A stretch of 64,000 nt of DNA from Cryptomeria japonica (Eukaryota > Streptophyta > Pinopsida > Cupressales > Cupressaceae). Position numbers and translations under genes: made by a program. The stretch covers positions 127,519,140 to 127,583,139 of the forward strand of contig NC_081410.1 of the NCBI RefSeq assembly GCF_030272615.1, written 5' to 3'. Position 1 is the first letter of the stretch; every line of letters starts with the position of its first letter. Positions 45,122 through 55,722 of this stretch are shown piece by piece. A model generated the notes under the pieces. That model was not told where the DNA came from, did not search any database, and saw nothing but the letters and a program-made list of their open reading frames with translations.

Positions 45122-46452
45122 AAAGTTTTCAGTTGATCCAGAATCTATTAGAACCTTGCATACCTTTCCACCCCCTTTGCAAGTGGTCTTGAATAGAGGC
45201 TTTCTCTGTGGGGATTATTTGTTAGCCATCTTCATGGTAGTTACTTCTCTCCTGATCATCAAAGCTTCACTTCTTTCAAGGTAACCATAGCTATCAGGGG
45301 TATTGACACTCTAGTATGTATTTGCACTTGTCACACTTTGGCAATCAGATTCTTGGATCAAGTTACTTCTTCTTTCCCCCATGGAACTAGTAGGCTTGTC
45401 AGGACACCTATTGGCCATGTTCCCTTCTTGATTGTAGTTATAGCATCCGATTGGACCTCTACCTTGAGATGTTCCCCTAAATGGTGGTCTTCTTCCTCTG
45501 AAATTACCCCTTTGATTGTATCCTCCATTGCTATTATGACTACTTTCTCCTTTAGTTCCTTCTTGATTTGTTTCGCCTTAGTTTCCAAAACTATTTCCCT
45601 TACCTCTGAAAAATTTCCTCCACTCCTTTGTTGTCTTCATCTTCCTTTATTGTTCTGCTCTTGTCTCCTTTTGATTTTCTCTTCCACCTTGATGGTAAGT
45701 TGATGGCACTTACCAACTGTATCCAGGCTAAGGAGGTTTAGTTCTTATTAGATGTCGTACCTTAATCCATTTAGGTATCGGGGAACCTTTTCACTCTCCT
45801 CCTCCTTTGTCTTAGTCTTCATACATAGCCTTTGGAGCTCCTTAGTGTAAGAGCTCACATCCATCTCCTTCTGCTTCGGATTTTGCCTCCTCTTGTAGAG
45901 TTGAACTTCATAATCATTGGGTACATAATCCTCCTTTACTAAGGCAACCATCTTTCTCCAAGAAACAATATTGGGCTTGTTATCCTTTTCTCTCTCTTCT
46001 TGAACAAAGTTCCACCAAGTTAGGGTGGCTCCCTTCAACTTGGATTTAGAAATCTTCACCTTCTGGTGCCCTGGAATATCTTCACATTCAAAGAAACTGG
46101 ATAGGGAGTCTATCCAATCCACCACTACATCTGGTTCCATCTTCCCAATGAAAGTTGGCAAATCAATCTTCTGCTCCATGGTTCTTCTTTCCATGGACTT
46201 GAGGGCATTAAGGAAGTACCTCTGGTCAGGAGGAATCACCTCTTCCTCCAACATAGGGATCTCATCTTTGTCCCCTTCTTCACTGCTACCAATGCCTCCA
46301 TCTTCCTTCCCATCTACTCTACCCCTCAACCCCTCTATCTCCTTCTGCATGGCCTTGTAAGCATTGGCCTGCTCTCTCACAATCTTTGCCAATTCCATAT
46401 TGGTGATCGGTCCCCTACGGAATTCTTCCTCTCCCTCTGCCATTTTCTTCAA
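45122..46452 (-). pseudogene. Chromovirus gag
   Basis: Starts MKKMAEGEEEFRRG at 46452, 30 bases after the primer site. N-terminal coiled region, then the capsid motifs LPTFIGKMEPDVVVDWID, ATLTWWNFVQEER and VSSYTKELQRLC typical of Ty3/gypsy Gag. Stops at 45748 and near 45590. A degenerate knuckle CYNYNQEGNMANRC lies near 45405-45445 (second Cys and His lost). From 45357 to 45122 the sequence is broken into the protease (SGSTENFVS near 45120-45145). Confidence 0.8.
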
Positions 46453-46482
46453 ATCACTATCTCTTTACCAAAGTTGTTACTA

Positions 46483-46494
46483 GCTCTGATACCA
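46483..46494 (-). promoter_or_regulatory. Chromovirus primer-binding site (initiator tRNA-Met)
   Basis: Minus strand TGGTATCAGAGC, two bases from the 5' LTR end. Confidence 0.92.
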
Positions 46495-46496
46495 CT

Positions 46497-47926
46497 TGAT
46501 GCAAAGCACTCCTTGTGTCTTATCAAACACTCCAAGATGTATGACACTGACCCCTCAAAACACTAATAGGATCCTACAAGGAAAGACTCTACAATCTTAG
46601 TTCCAATTCCTCATCTCAATCCAAGATTCATACTACTTAAATTGGGTAACTTGCTCCATCATGCATCATGAAACCTCCTAAGGTTCCTAACCTTCACAAA
46701 ACCTATTTTGGATCATACGACACTCACATGGACTAGACCAAACACTGGTTTCAAGGATTCAACCCAATTCCCTATGACACCTTCACAATTAGGCCTATTT
46801 CTGGCAAATAAATAACATATTCAAATACCCTTTATGGTCTTACACAGTCCTCTAAAAGGAGAGGTCAAGATCTAGCAAAGAAAGCTTTGAACCCAGTGAT
46901 GACCAACTATCCTAAAGGGCTAATTAGGACTCCATTTGTGAAGAAACTATATCAAACTGGACAAACCTTACAACCACAACCCCATGGGCATGTGGGGAAC
47001 CATAAACCATTATAGATTCCAGGGTTACACGCATGGAATCATCGCCAATTGTCTTCTAGGGTAATTATTGTAGTCTAAGGGCTAGGTAGCCACATAGAGA
47101 TGTCTACCTAGGGAGTAATAAAACACACATCTCTCTTGGTCATCCTGCAAAAAAAATTTGGAAACATATAATACATAGGCAACACTTGCATCCCACCCAC
47201 TGCCATGAGTTTTAGATTAACAGGTTGCAAGTTATGAACATGGGAAGGCAAAACCCTGGTTTTCCGGTACCTACAACAAAACTTAGATATCTAGAGAAAA
47301 ACAAATGATCAAAACCTCAAATCAAGACCAAATCATTAGTAACTCACTGTACTAACAAAATCCCAACATTGGGGATTGGTCCCAATCTGTACCCCGTGCC
47401 AAAACCTCACAGTTTGCAAGAAAAACTTAGAATTTCTTATTGCTTGCAATCATAAAATCTTTCTCCGTACAGTCTCTCCTTGGGAATTGGGTCCACAAGG
47501 TGTTTATACCCCTCTAAAACTGATCCCAATTGAAAACAAGAGGTTAGAGCCATTGGAGGAGTTAAACTAACAAAAATTCAAAAAGTTGCTCATGACAACT
47601 TTTGACAAAGTTGTCAAAAATGTCATTTCTTGCACCCGAATGACTTGGGTCAAGACTAACACCTCTAAACACCCTAGAAGCACATAAAATAACTAAAACC
47701 ACTAGGACAAACCTATCCTAAGCATACTTAGTCCCCTTTTCTCCAAAATTCCTAATTGGCTTATCAAGATGCCAAAATAGGAGTTTGGCTCACAAGATGG
47801 GATCCTTTATTACAAACATAAAATGCATGATTGAAAACACAAGGAAAACATCATAAGACATGTTTAAGGTCTTATCCTTCCTCCTCTGAGCCTGAATGAT
47901 CATGTTGAAGGGGTTCCCCTGCACCA
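46497..47926 (-). repeat. Chromovirus 5' LTR, carrying an internal deletion
   Basis: 1,430 bp, TTGATGCAAAGC to CTGCACCA. Lacks the 496 bp present at 40939-41434 in the other LTR; the joint lies at about 47582-47590 in an AAAAGTTG repeat. The lost segment holds the only obvious TATA box. Confidence 0.82.
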
Positions 47927-49143
47927 CTTACTTGCCTTACCTTCTTGTTTTTCCCTCTTCTTTTGGTTGAACTCAGTTTCAACCTCAAGAGTCTTTTGTT
48001 GTGTTGTTCCACAAGGTTTTTTTGCTTCATCTATATCTGCATCGAGTAGAATTTTTGCATATACATCAAGAATTAATGCATCTGCCTCATAGCCCATTTT
48101 AGCTATCCAAATCTTCTGGGGCTTGACTTCCTCCATGAGGGTCTCATCTTTCTTGACCATGAAACATATGTCGGTAGAGTATTTCTCTACTATATGCTCA
48201 GGTACTCTTATTCTAGACCTCATAGATTTCTAAAAATCCTTGAAGTAACCAATACCTTATCATCTCTAAGACTTCCCAATGCAACAATTGATTGTTTATC
48301 TGTCTTCCTACTGGGATGTCAAAATCCCATTGCTTCCTTCCAGAACTAGGAGTATCATTCAAAAAGTATAACATTAGGCAGACCAACAGATTTCCATACC
48401 AGAAAAGTGCCCTTCTTCTCACCTTTAATCTTCCCTAAATTGATCAATAACTCCTCAAGCATCCAGTCATAAAAATATAACTTGATATTTTCTCTCATCA
48501 TCCTATATGTGGCCAGAACACATGAACTGGAAACTGAATTTAGTTAGTTAGACTGAGTTACCTTGTATCCTATGACCATGTTTCCAAATTTGATGTCGGT
48601 TTCGGTGATGGTGCTCACATTCATCAATCTCTTGTCTGATGTGGCGTCGGTGATCTTCCTTACAAAGTTATTTGATACTTTCTTATCTGGATGTAGCCCT
48701 ATCGATGACAAGTCAGTAATTGCTCAGATGGCTTCCTTAGTGACTTTGTAGGGTCAGTCCAGCCATATGAATTCCCCATGTACTCTTCTCAGTATATATC
48801 TAACTATCTCATCCTCGAACTCCGGAATATCCAGAATATCAGTGAACCCTAGATCTTTGATGTGTTGATATGCCAGTTTTATTTTACTAGATTCTCCCAT
48901 GTGTTCATTCATATACATCCCTTTGATCTTCTAAGTGCCTAAATCCTCTATATGACAATAAATATAGGCTCTAACATCTTCTACATATACCACTCCCTCT
49001 GGAACGCAAGCAAACACATCAATTGAATCCTCCTTGGTAGCCACATGTGGATACCATTTGAAAATTGGCCTGGGGCGGTCCTTAACTTCTACTGTAGTTG
49101 GATTTGCAATGAAAATAGGAACAGAAGATGATCTCAATTCCAT
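47927..49143 (-). pseudogene. LARD2 ORF2, N-terminal third
   Basis: Starts MELRSSSVPIFIANPTTVEV at 49143, matching LARD1 MASTSAIEYIANPTVVEV. Further matches are GVVYVEDVRAYIYCHIEDLG, WYGNLLVCLMLYF, and ICFMVKKDE...IWIAKMGYEAD against LARD1 ICFVIKKDE...IWVTEMGYETD. Stops and frame changes at about 48930, 48420 and 48215. At 47927 it is cut by the chromovirus and continues at 34812. Confidence 0.75.
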
Positions 49144-49576
49144 GATTCAAAAAAAATACCTTTAGAATGCTTCTGATGAAAACCTCCAACAAATCCTTCC
49201 AGATGTCAGTGTGATCATTCAAGAAGAAATCTGATCGCCTCTGAGTAGCTTCTGATTTGACTAAGTCACTCTGAATCGCTTTGAAATTGCTCTGAATTCT
49301 GGGTGAATGACAATGAAGTGTAATCGACCTTTTATCCATCGAGAAAACCCGAAATCTTCCATTGACATAAATGACTACCGGTGAAAGGTACCCAATCTTA
49401 CTCTGAACATATCAATGCCAAATAATCCTTTCCAATATCTGGAACATCTTCTAGAATCTCCTCCAGGGGCATATGCATCATCTTCTATGAAATTTTCCTA
49501 CCCCTAAGGCATTAACCTTAGTTACCCAATGAGCTCACTATCGGTGCAAGAGTAGCCTCTTCTGCCAGATAGGTAA
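49144..49576. other. LARD2 spacer between ORF1 and ORF2
   Basis: 433 bp with no supported gene. The position corresponds to the 300-bp spacer in LARD1. Confidence 0.5.
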
Positions 49577-50380
49577 CTAGGATATTCCCATCTGATGATT
49601 TCTCTTCAGTCTTTCTAACCCATCTCTGAGTATGATCTTACCAGATTTCACTACCTTCTCTTTGCCTTTATCATTTGATCCTCCGTTGCCAACTGGTGGA
49701 TTTTTGCTTCTATAGAACTTAGCAATATGTCCAATTTTATTGCATGCATAACATGTAACATTGTTCTTCTGATTTTCCTTACTAAAACTGGTGAAATTTC
49801 TTGACCTGCACTGATTAGCCATATGTCCAAATTTTCCACAAGCATAGCATTTTACATTCATTCTGCAATCTTCTATCTTATGACCAATTTTATTGCATTT
49901 AGAACATTTACCGAGAGCAGAATCAGGGTTCTGATTTGCTCTGTTTCTACATTGCCTAGCCATGTGACAAAATCTATTGCAAACAAAACATCTACCATTG
50001 AATTTATAAGAATTGAATTGTCTTACCGGTGCCTTATGGTTTTGATCTTCATTAGCAATATCGAAACTTTGTCCTTGCTCAAATCCAAGTCCACTGGAAT
50101 CTCCAATCCGCCTCTGTCTCTTTAGTAACTCATCAAGTTGTGTTGAGTTGATCTTGAATTTTTCTTTGTACTCACTTGCAGCTATTAAATCATCTCTTAG
50201 TATTATCATTTGTCTTTCAATCTCTTTCTTATTGTTTTGGAATTGTACCAAATCAATCCTCAATATCTCATTTTCATGAGTCAACCTACTACATTCTTCA
50301 AACTTGTTCTTCAGGGATACAACGAGATTTTCTTCTTTTTTCTTTCTATCCTCAATCTCCTTAGACATCCTCATAGTCAT
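49577..50380 (-). pseudogene. LARD2 ORF1: coiled coil plus four zinc knuckles, 5'-truncated
   Basis: Homologue of LARD1 ORF1 (RMSKEIEDRKKKEENL against RFCKEIEDRKKNEEEL). Coiled coil, then knuckles CFVCNRFCHMARQC, CSKCNKIGHKIEDC, CYACGKFGHMANQC and CYACNKIGHIAKFY; the last Cys of the fourth is lost. The frame is open to 50380, where the Tat-like element is inserted; the true start lies beyond it, outside the window. The ATG at 50389 belongs partly to the inserted LTR. Confidence 0.78.
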
Positions 50381-50558
50381 TGTAGACACCTAAAAATGTC
50401 TCATTAGTTCTACACTAATTATTCATCTATTTAATTAAGTAATTCTTTAATTATTTGATTAAACTAACTATTCCTTCTAATCATCACCCTTCAACACTTC
50501 TAATTATTCTATTTCTATTCTCAAATCATTTTAATCAGTTTACCCTATCTCAATTATT

Positions 50559-50792
50559 TTTTATTTATTTTGTTATCATCAGGGTATCCCTGCGGCCCCA
50601 GCCCAGCGCCCCAACCTTACACTGGTTTAGGCAAGGGGCGAGCTAGGGGTGAGACTAATTCCTGCAGCCACGGTGCAATCATCACCACCCCTAGGTGTCT
50701 GTGGCATAATAATTTTGGGAGAGAGAGTCGAACCCAAGACCCCAGGGAGAAAACCCGAGACTTAGGACCAACTACTCTAACCCGTGGGGGAA
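50559..50792 (-). mobile_element. tRNA-derived SINE
   Basis: A 17-bp target duplication, accctatctcaattatt, flanks it at 50542-50558 and 50793-50809. On the minus strand the head (from 50792) reads gggttagagtagttggt (A-box-like) and then gggttcgactct (B box, matching GGTTCGANTC). The left end carries a T-rich stretch, that is an A-rich tail on the minus strand. The GC-rich body contrasts with the AT-rich LTR around it. About 234 bp, typical for plant SINEs. Confidence 0.85.
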
Positions 50793-51451
50793 ACCCTATC
50801 TCAATTATTGATTAAATATTAATTATTTAAGTAATGATGACATTTTCTTTAGTTAAATAATCTTTATTATTTAATTAATTCAATCTCCTAAGTTTAAATA
50901 AATTCAAAATTATTTAAATTAATTAACTTATTCCTCAAAATCCCCAAATTATAACTCCAATTAATTCCATCTAATTTCATTTCATTTCTCCCATATTCGA
51001 ATTTCAGTTTATTTCATATCATTTCAACTAATTTCATATTTCCAAATTCACATTTCCCCAAATATGAATTTTAGTTAATAACATGTGCATTTGAGCATTC
51101 GAATGACCAAATTCAAATCCAAATTGAAAATGAAAATCAAATTCAATTTTAAATTCCTACAACACATGCTAAATCAGAATTGATTGATCAAATCAGTTGT
51201 CTACTCAGTTAACTCATCAAACATCCTTTTTAACTCTCAATCACCTTTTTATGACTAATCCATCTATTCAGTCTTCTAATCAATCAAGTGAGTTGACTAA
51301 TCCATTTATTGAGTTCACTCTTCAATCAATCCAGTTGACTAATCAATCAATCATGTTAATAAATCAATCAATTGAGTTCACTGGTCAATCAATTTCAGTT
51401 ATCTATCAATCAACACTTGAGTTCTATTACTCACCCCCTTTGTGTTGAGAA

Positions 51452-51460
51452 TCTATAAAT
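51452..51460 (+). promoter_or_regulatory. TATA box of the Tat-like 5' LTR
   Basis: tctataaat lies about 300 bases before the LTR end. Equivalent boxes occur on the minus strand in LTR A (5005-5012) and solo LTR C (55028-55038). Confidence 0.55.
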
Positions 51461-51756
51461 TCAACCTCTTTTCATCAATTCAAGCTAGCTTTTCTAGAAT
51501 CACAGTCTTCAAAATTATTTCTTATCTTATGCAGGAAATCAAGTGCAGTGCCTAAGAACCACCTACATCAACAATAATGGAGAAGAGCAATGGAAGTCTT
51601 GCTATGTCAATTGAGGGAGTCTTAGATCATTTCAATTCAATTGATAATTAGCTTTATTTCATTATTATTTAGGAGATAATAATTAGATTCTGAGTTGTGA
51701 TTCATTCTTTGATAATCTTCTTTATGCAATTTATGCCTATTTACTGCATGAAGACA

Positions 51757-51774
51757 TTTGGTGAACCTGACATG
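51757..51774 (+). promoter_or_regulatory. Primer-binding site of the Tat-like element
   Basis: tttggtgaacctgacatg follows the LTR end, paralleling TTTTGGTGAACCCAACA of Ty3-I. TGG is the expected complement of the tRNA CCA end. Confidence 0.65.
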
Positions 51775-51838
51775 AAATACTTTAACCTTCATTTTGGTTT
51801 TGACAAAATTTGCAGATCCGTACATGCACAAGAAATTG

Positions 51839-52525
51839 GATATCGCAATTGCATACGCAGAAATTTGTAATTGCTGATATCATATTGCAATTGCCCTGAT
51901 ATCATATCGCAATTACCTTGATGTCATATTGCAATTGATTAGACATGATATCGCAATTTCTTAAATAGATCGCAATTGTTCTTAAGGATTGTAAATTCAA
52001 AAAAATTGTGTCATTTTTGCACTATTTTGTCTTGCGCATCTAACCCTGAACTTTTATTAAATTTTGGAAAAATTGATTTATGCATATAAAATGTATCTAC
52101 TCCAATGGCAGGAAAGGTGACATTACAAATTTTAGGTGCAAGAAAAGCAAAATAGTATAGGAGACAACAAAAAGCTTATCAGAGGTTTTTAAAGGCTGAA
52201 AGGGAGCTCTGTGAGATCAAAGAAAGAGAGGAGATTGCTCAGTATCACAAAACCATCAATCACTTTTTAACCAAATACAAATTCTTTGACGAAATCGATG
52301 TGTTGGATCATGTAGTGTGGAACAATATCATTGCAGAATAAGTCTTCTATCTTCTATCTTTTTCTTCTGCTTTTCTATTAAAAGTTCAAAAAATAAAGAA
52401 TAAAAAAAGAAGTCGCAATTGCTATCACATCACATCGCAATTGATCAGTCATCATGTCGCAATTGCTTACATAGTAATTCACAATTGATGGTTTATCATG
52501 TCGCATTTGATTAGTAGTTTAGTCG
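51839..52525. repeat. Two clusters of TCGCAATTG-type motifs around a small ORF
   Basis: Cluster 1 (51839-51985) has about seven copies and cluster 2 (52416-52525) about six copies of tcgcaattg or near variants, spaced 20-30 bp, often after 'gatatca' or 'tcatg'. GCAATTG contains the palindrome CAATTG. Confidence 0.65.
52105..52341 (+). pseudogene. Small upstream ORF of the Tat-like element
   Basis: 79-codon frame from ATG at 52105 to TAA at 52341, with a single in-frame TAG at codon 17. Reads MAGKVTLQILGARKAK, stop, then a basic and charged helical stretch (QRFLKAERELCEIKEREE) ending VVWNNIIAE. It lies between primer site and gag, where Ogre-like elements carry an extra ORF1. No family recognised. 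Confidence 0.4.
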
Positions 52526-53959
52526 CATTTGATAGTTTAATTTTTCATTTTTTGTTTTATTACATTTCTGGTTTTTACCAGAATACCTTTCTATCTATGA
52601 AAAGACAGAACTCTGTAATTTGAAAATTAGGCTAGATAGCCCACTGTGTGTTGACTAACATTATTATTTTTCTGCAAGGGTAGCTTAGAAACACTTCTTT
52701 TTGGTGCTTTAATAAAAGAACAAAACAAATTTCATCATTGCTATGCTGGTTAAAATGAACACCATGTTTGTGTGGAGCAACATCTCCACTTAGAATAGAA
52801 AATCATTGCAATGGAAGGTTAAAAAAGAACTTTTTTTTTTGTGTCTTCGAGGAGATAGGTATTATGCTCTCCCCTTCAATGGGTGATCAAAAAACTAGAC
52901 TCTCTTTCTTCATGCTTTCCTTTATTTTTTGCAATTAAATCCTTTAGAAGGCCTACCCTCCCGAGTTGCCCTTAGGGCACCATTAAGGTCGGTGAGAGGG
53001 GAACGACCAAAGTGGCCAATGACTAAAGCCAAGTAATCCAAGCCACTATAATCAAATGTGTATGTGATGAAAATCATGTGCGATGAGTGTTACATGTTGT
53101 CACAACAGGGTTATGCCTCCCTCAGTGCCTATACGGTACGTTAAAATCTGTAGAGTGTAACCTCTACAGACTGGGAGACCTCCCTCAACGGAGTGTAAAA
53201 CGTTGTTGATTGTGACCACTCAAACAGAACCCTATCTAAACACCATAGAAATTAGAAGCCAAGCCGAGTCAGTAACCAGATACTTGTTTTATCACAGTGC
53301 AAGGGTGGGGAAGAATCTACCCCCAAGACACTCACCATAAATCTCTCAAGATAATAGACCAATTGAGGAGCAATCTTCTTTAATCTATTTTTTTAAAAAG
53401 GCAAAAAAATGGGCGCACCCTAGGGTGTGACACGGTTGTTTGAGCTGATGAAGTATCAAGATGTGGGTTGTGATAATACTTGTGACCTTTTGACATTAGG
53501 AGAGTGTCTGATATCGAATTGCCCAAATACAACGAAAACAAAATGGGGTCTTGTTCCAAGATTCATGGAAATCTGAAAAACTTTCCTAAACAATTGCTAT
53601 ATTCATAGTTTTATTCTTTTTGATGTGACTATTGTGCTCTTTGTTATACTTAAACAAATTCAAAACATTGCAAGATTCAAAATCAAAACAAAGTCAAAAG
53701 TTTTAGTGTTCAACAAGATCAAAAACTTCAACAAGAAAAACAAGTGCCAACAACAAAACCAATGTCAAAACCAAACCCTTTTGAACAAATTCAAAGATGA
53801 TGAAAATGTTACTTTCAAGTGATCATAGGTCCTAGGTACTCAATTCATGTAGAAGTCCCATTAGATTCATCGCACAAAGTCCTCACAGAAATCATTTCAC
53901 TAAAGTACCTTAGGATTAGTGTCACGTCAAATTATAGGAATCATACCTAAGTCCATGGG
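52526..53959. other. Tat-like element leader, non-coding
   Basis: No supported gene. Contains mixed A/T-rich stretches, a moderately GC-rich part at 52960-53340 and an Asn/Gln/Lys-rich open frame at 53625-53822 that is low-complexity. I see no tRNA or rRNA match. Confidence 0.4.
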
Positions 53960-54600
53960 TATTAGAGGAGATGGAGGATTCCCATTTGAACAACCGAATC
54001 TTGGACCAAACACTGACCAATTATAAGTAATTGATGGTTTAGATAACCTCGTTTGGGAATTAAGGGTCAATCGTGCCCAATATGATACAGTTGAGGCTAT
54101 CATAGATGATGAAATCCCAAAGTATGTTCGCCTTGATGAGAAACTAAGGAAAAAGATAAAAAGAGAAGCTCAAAAAGAAGCCATTAGACAATTGGTAGAT
54201 AAAACCATAGCAACATTCCTCAAATCGTGTTAGAAAAAGAAAAAAGTGTCCATCATTTTAGGTATCATTCATTCATTCTTAGAGTCTACATTGTTTGCAT
54301 AGTAATCTTCAACGCATGGGTCTAAAAGGAAATGATCAATTCCCATTTGAACAACCAAATCTTGGGGCAAACAACACTCAATTAGAAATAACTGACAGTT
54401 TAAATACCCATGCTAAAGTATTGATAATTCATCAAAACCAATATGACATAGTCCAGGCTGTCATAGATGAAGAAGTTTGAAAATCAGTACAAAAAGACAT
54501 AGACCTAGAAAACTGAATTAAAGAAGAGGCGGAATTTGAAGCTTTCCAGCAATACGCTGAAAATATCATGTCCGAATTTTGAAATCCTAGATAGCAAGTT
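53960..54600 (+). repeat. Diverged tandem duplication of a gag-upstream coding block
   Basis: Copy 1 (about 53960-54232) and copy 2 (about 54313-54585) share FPFEQPNLG, QYD.V.A.IDDE/IDEE and a following charged helix (KIKREAQKEA / IKEEAEFEA). Both contain stops. The block may be the N-terminal part of Gag or a separate small ORF, duplicated about 340 bp apart. Confidence 0.6.
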
Positions 54601-54610
54601 GTCATGCTAT

Positions 54611-55600
54611 TGTGAAGTGTACCTGTACCTGCAAACACAAAACACTCAATAGATCATTACAAGCATGGTTAATGAATTTAAATCAAAGGAAGACAAAACC
54701 ATAACTAAGCGATCTATTGCCTCCTAGTAAATGCAAGTATGAATTTTGCTCTCAGATCTTGTTATGCAAATTCCAGTGACTTGACTACACTTAGATGGAG
54801 GATTTGAATGATGAATATGCATGATCTAGCAAGAATAGCATGATTAAGCTATATGAGTTCATGATTGATCTAGAAAATAAGCTAATATTTAAGTTAATAT
54901 TGAACATGATAACATTGCTAAAATGGTGAACTAGAAGCTAGATGCCTATAGTAACAATGCATAACATGAATCAATCGGGATGCCAAAATGATATGAAATT
55001 GGGACCCTTTGTGCTCCAAAATGGGGTCTATTTATAGGATTTCCCAAAGCTAGGGGTGAGGTGGCAGGAATCAACGGTCAAGATTGATTTGAAGATATCA
55101 ATGGTTAAATTGGAGGAGGTTGGCAAAGAGGTTGGATTAAAGGGAACATTTGTCTTCTCTATGGTGACAAGTGTCAAGAGGCTTCTAGAAGAGGTTGGAT
55201 GAAAGGGAACACTTAGTGACAAGTGTCACAAAGCTTCTAGAAGAGGTTGGATGAAAGGGAACATGTGGGTAGGTGGTTAAAAGTTAGGAGAACTTGAATT
55301 TAGAAATTCAATTAATAAAAAAAGGCTAATTAATTTCAACAACTCATAATTGATTTGTTTTAATTAATTAGAGATTAGAAGAAATGATTTTGATGGAGAA
55401 GAATTAATTAATTTGAATTAATTAATCAAAGAGGATTATTGAGATGAACCTATTAAATAAATCCTTAGATTTATTAATAAGTAGATGAATAAGGGGGATT
55501 TAATCAAATTGTTGATGAATTCAATTAAATTGGGGATGAGGAATAATTAAATAACTGCTTATTCAATTAATTATCTTCAGACCATTTTTAGGTGTATACA
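54611..55600 (-). mobile_element. Solo LTR C, Tat-like, minus orientation
   Basis: On the minus strand it begins TGTATACACCTAAAAATGG at 55600 and ends ACTTCACA at 54611. TATA-like cctataaatag on the minus strand at 55028-55038. Related to LTRs A and B ('ctgcaaa.acaaaacac', 'cattacaa...gcgat.cattgcct.ctagta'). I could not find a clear target duplication. Confidence 0.65.
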
Positions 55601-55722
55601 CAAGTCATCATCATAGATCACCTTGTCTACATTTTAGAGTGTCATAGAAACATATTTAGTTTCATTTAACCAAGTCTTGCATACACATATTAGAGATTCA
55701 AGATCACTTCGAAGAAATATTC

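Larger units (their letters stand above)
34813..47926 (-). mobile_element. Chromodomain Ty3/gypsy retrotransposon (chromovirus)
   Basis: Minus strand: 5' LTR 47926-46497, primer site 46494-46483, gag 46452-45358, protease-pol 45121-41830, 3' LTR 41772-34813 split by insertion E. Target duplication is degenerate (CTTTT before 34813, CTTAC after 47926). It sits inside LARD2 ORF2, whose halves align on either side. The integrase C-terminus carries a chromodomain-like segment, which in chromoviruses directs integration to marked chromatin. All genes are decayed. Confidence 0.82.
31657..50380 (-). mobile_element. LARD2: second two-gene non-autonomous LTR element, split by the chromovirus
   Basis: The 3' LTR is 31657-32585. 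The internal region is 32586-34812 plus 47927-50380, and the 5' LTR lies outside the window beyond the Tat-like insertion at 50381. ORF1 (49577-50380, N-terminus missing) and ORF2 (49143-47927 and 34812-32845) are homologous to LARD1 ORF1 and ORF2 in the same order and orientation, yet the LTR sequence is clearly different. Conserved proteins under different LTRs argue for a real family. No reverse transcriptase or integrase of its own is visible. Confidence 0.78.
50381..51756 (+). repeat. 5' LTR of the Tat-like element
   Basis: TGTAGACACC...GCATGAAGACA, about 1,125 bp without the SINE. TATA-like ctataaat at 51453-51460 predicts transcription start around 51480-51490. Rich in ttaattaa in its first 550 bases and in 'caatcaatc' repeats at 51180-51420. 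Confidence 0.72.

Noticed and set aside
52960-53420. Possible structural RNA gene in a GC-richer stretch
   Set aside because: No A/B boxes, cloverleaf, 5S or snRNA features could be recognised.
54606-55608. GTCAT on both sides of solo LTR C as its target duplication
   Set aside because: The GTCAT copies are several bases away from the TG and CA termini, so the match is probably chance.
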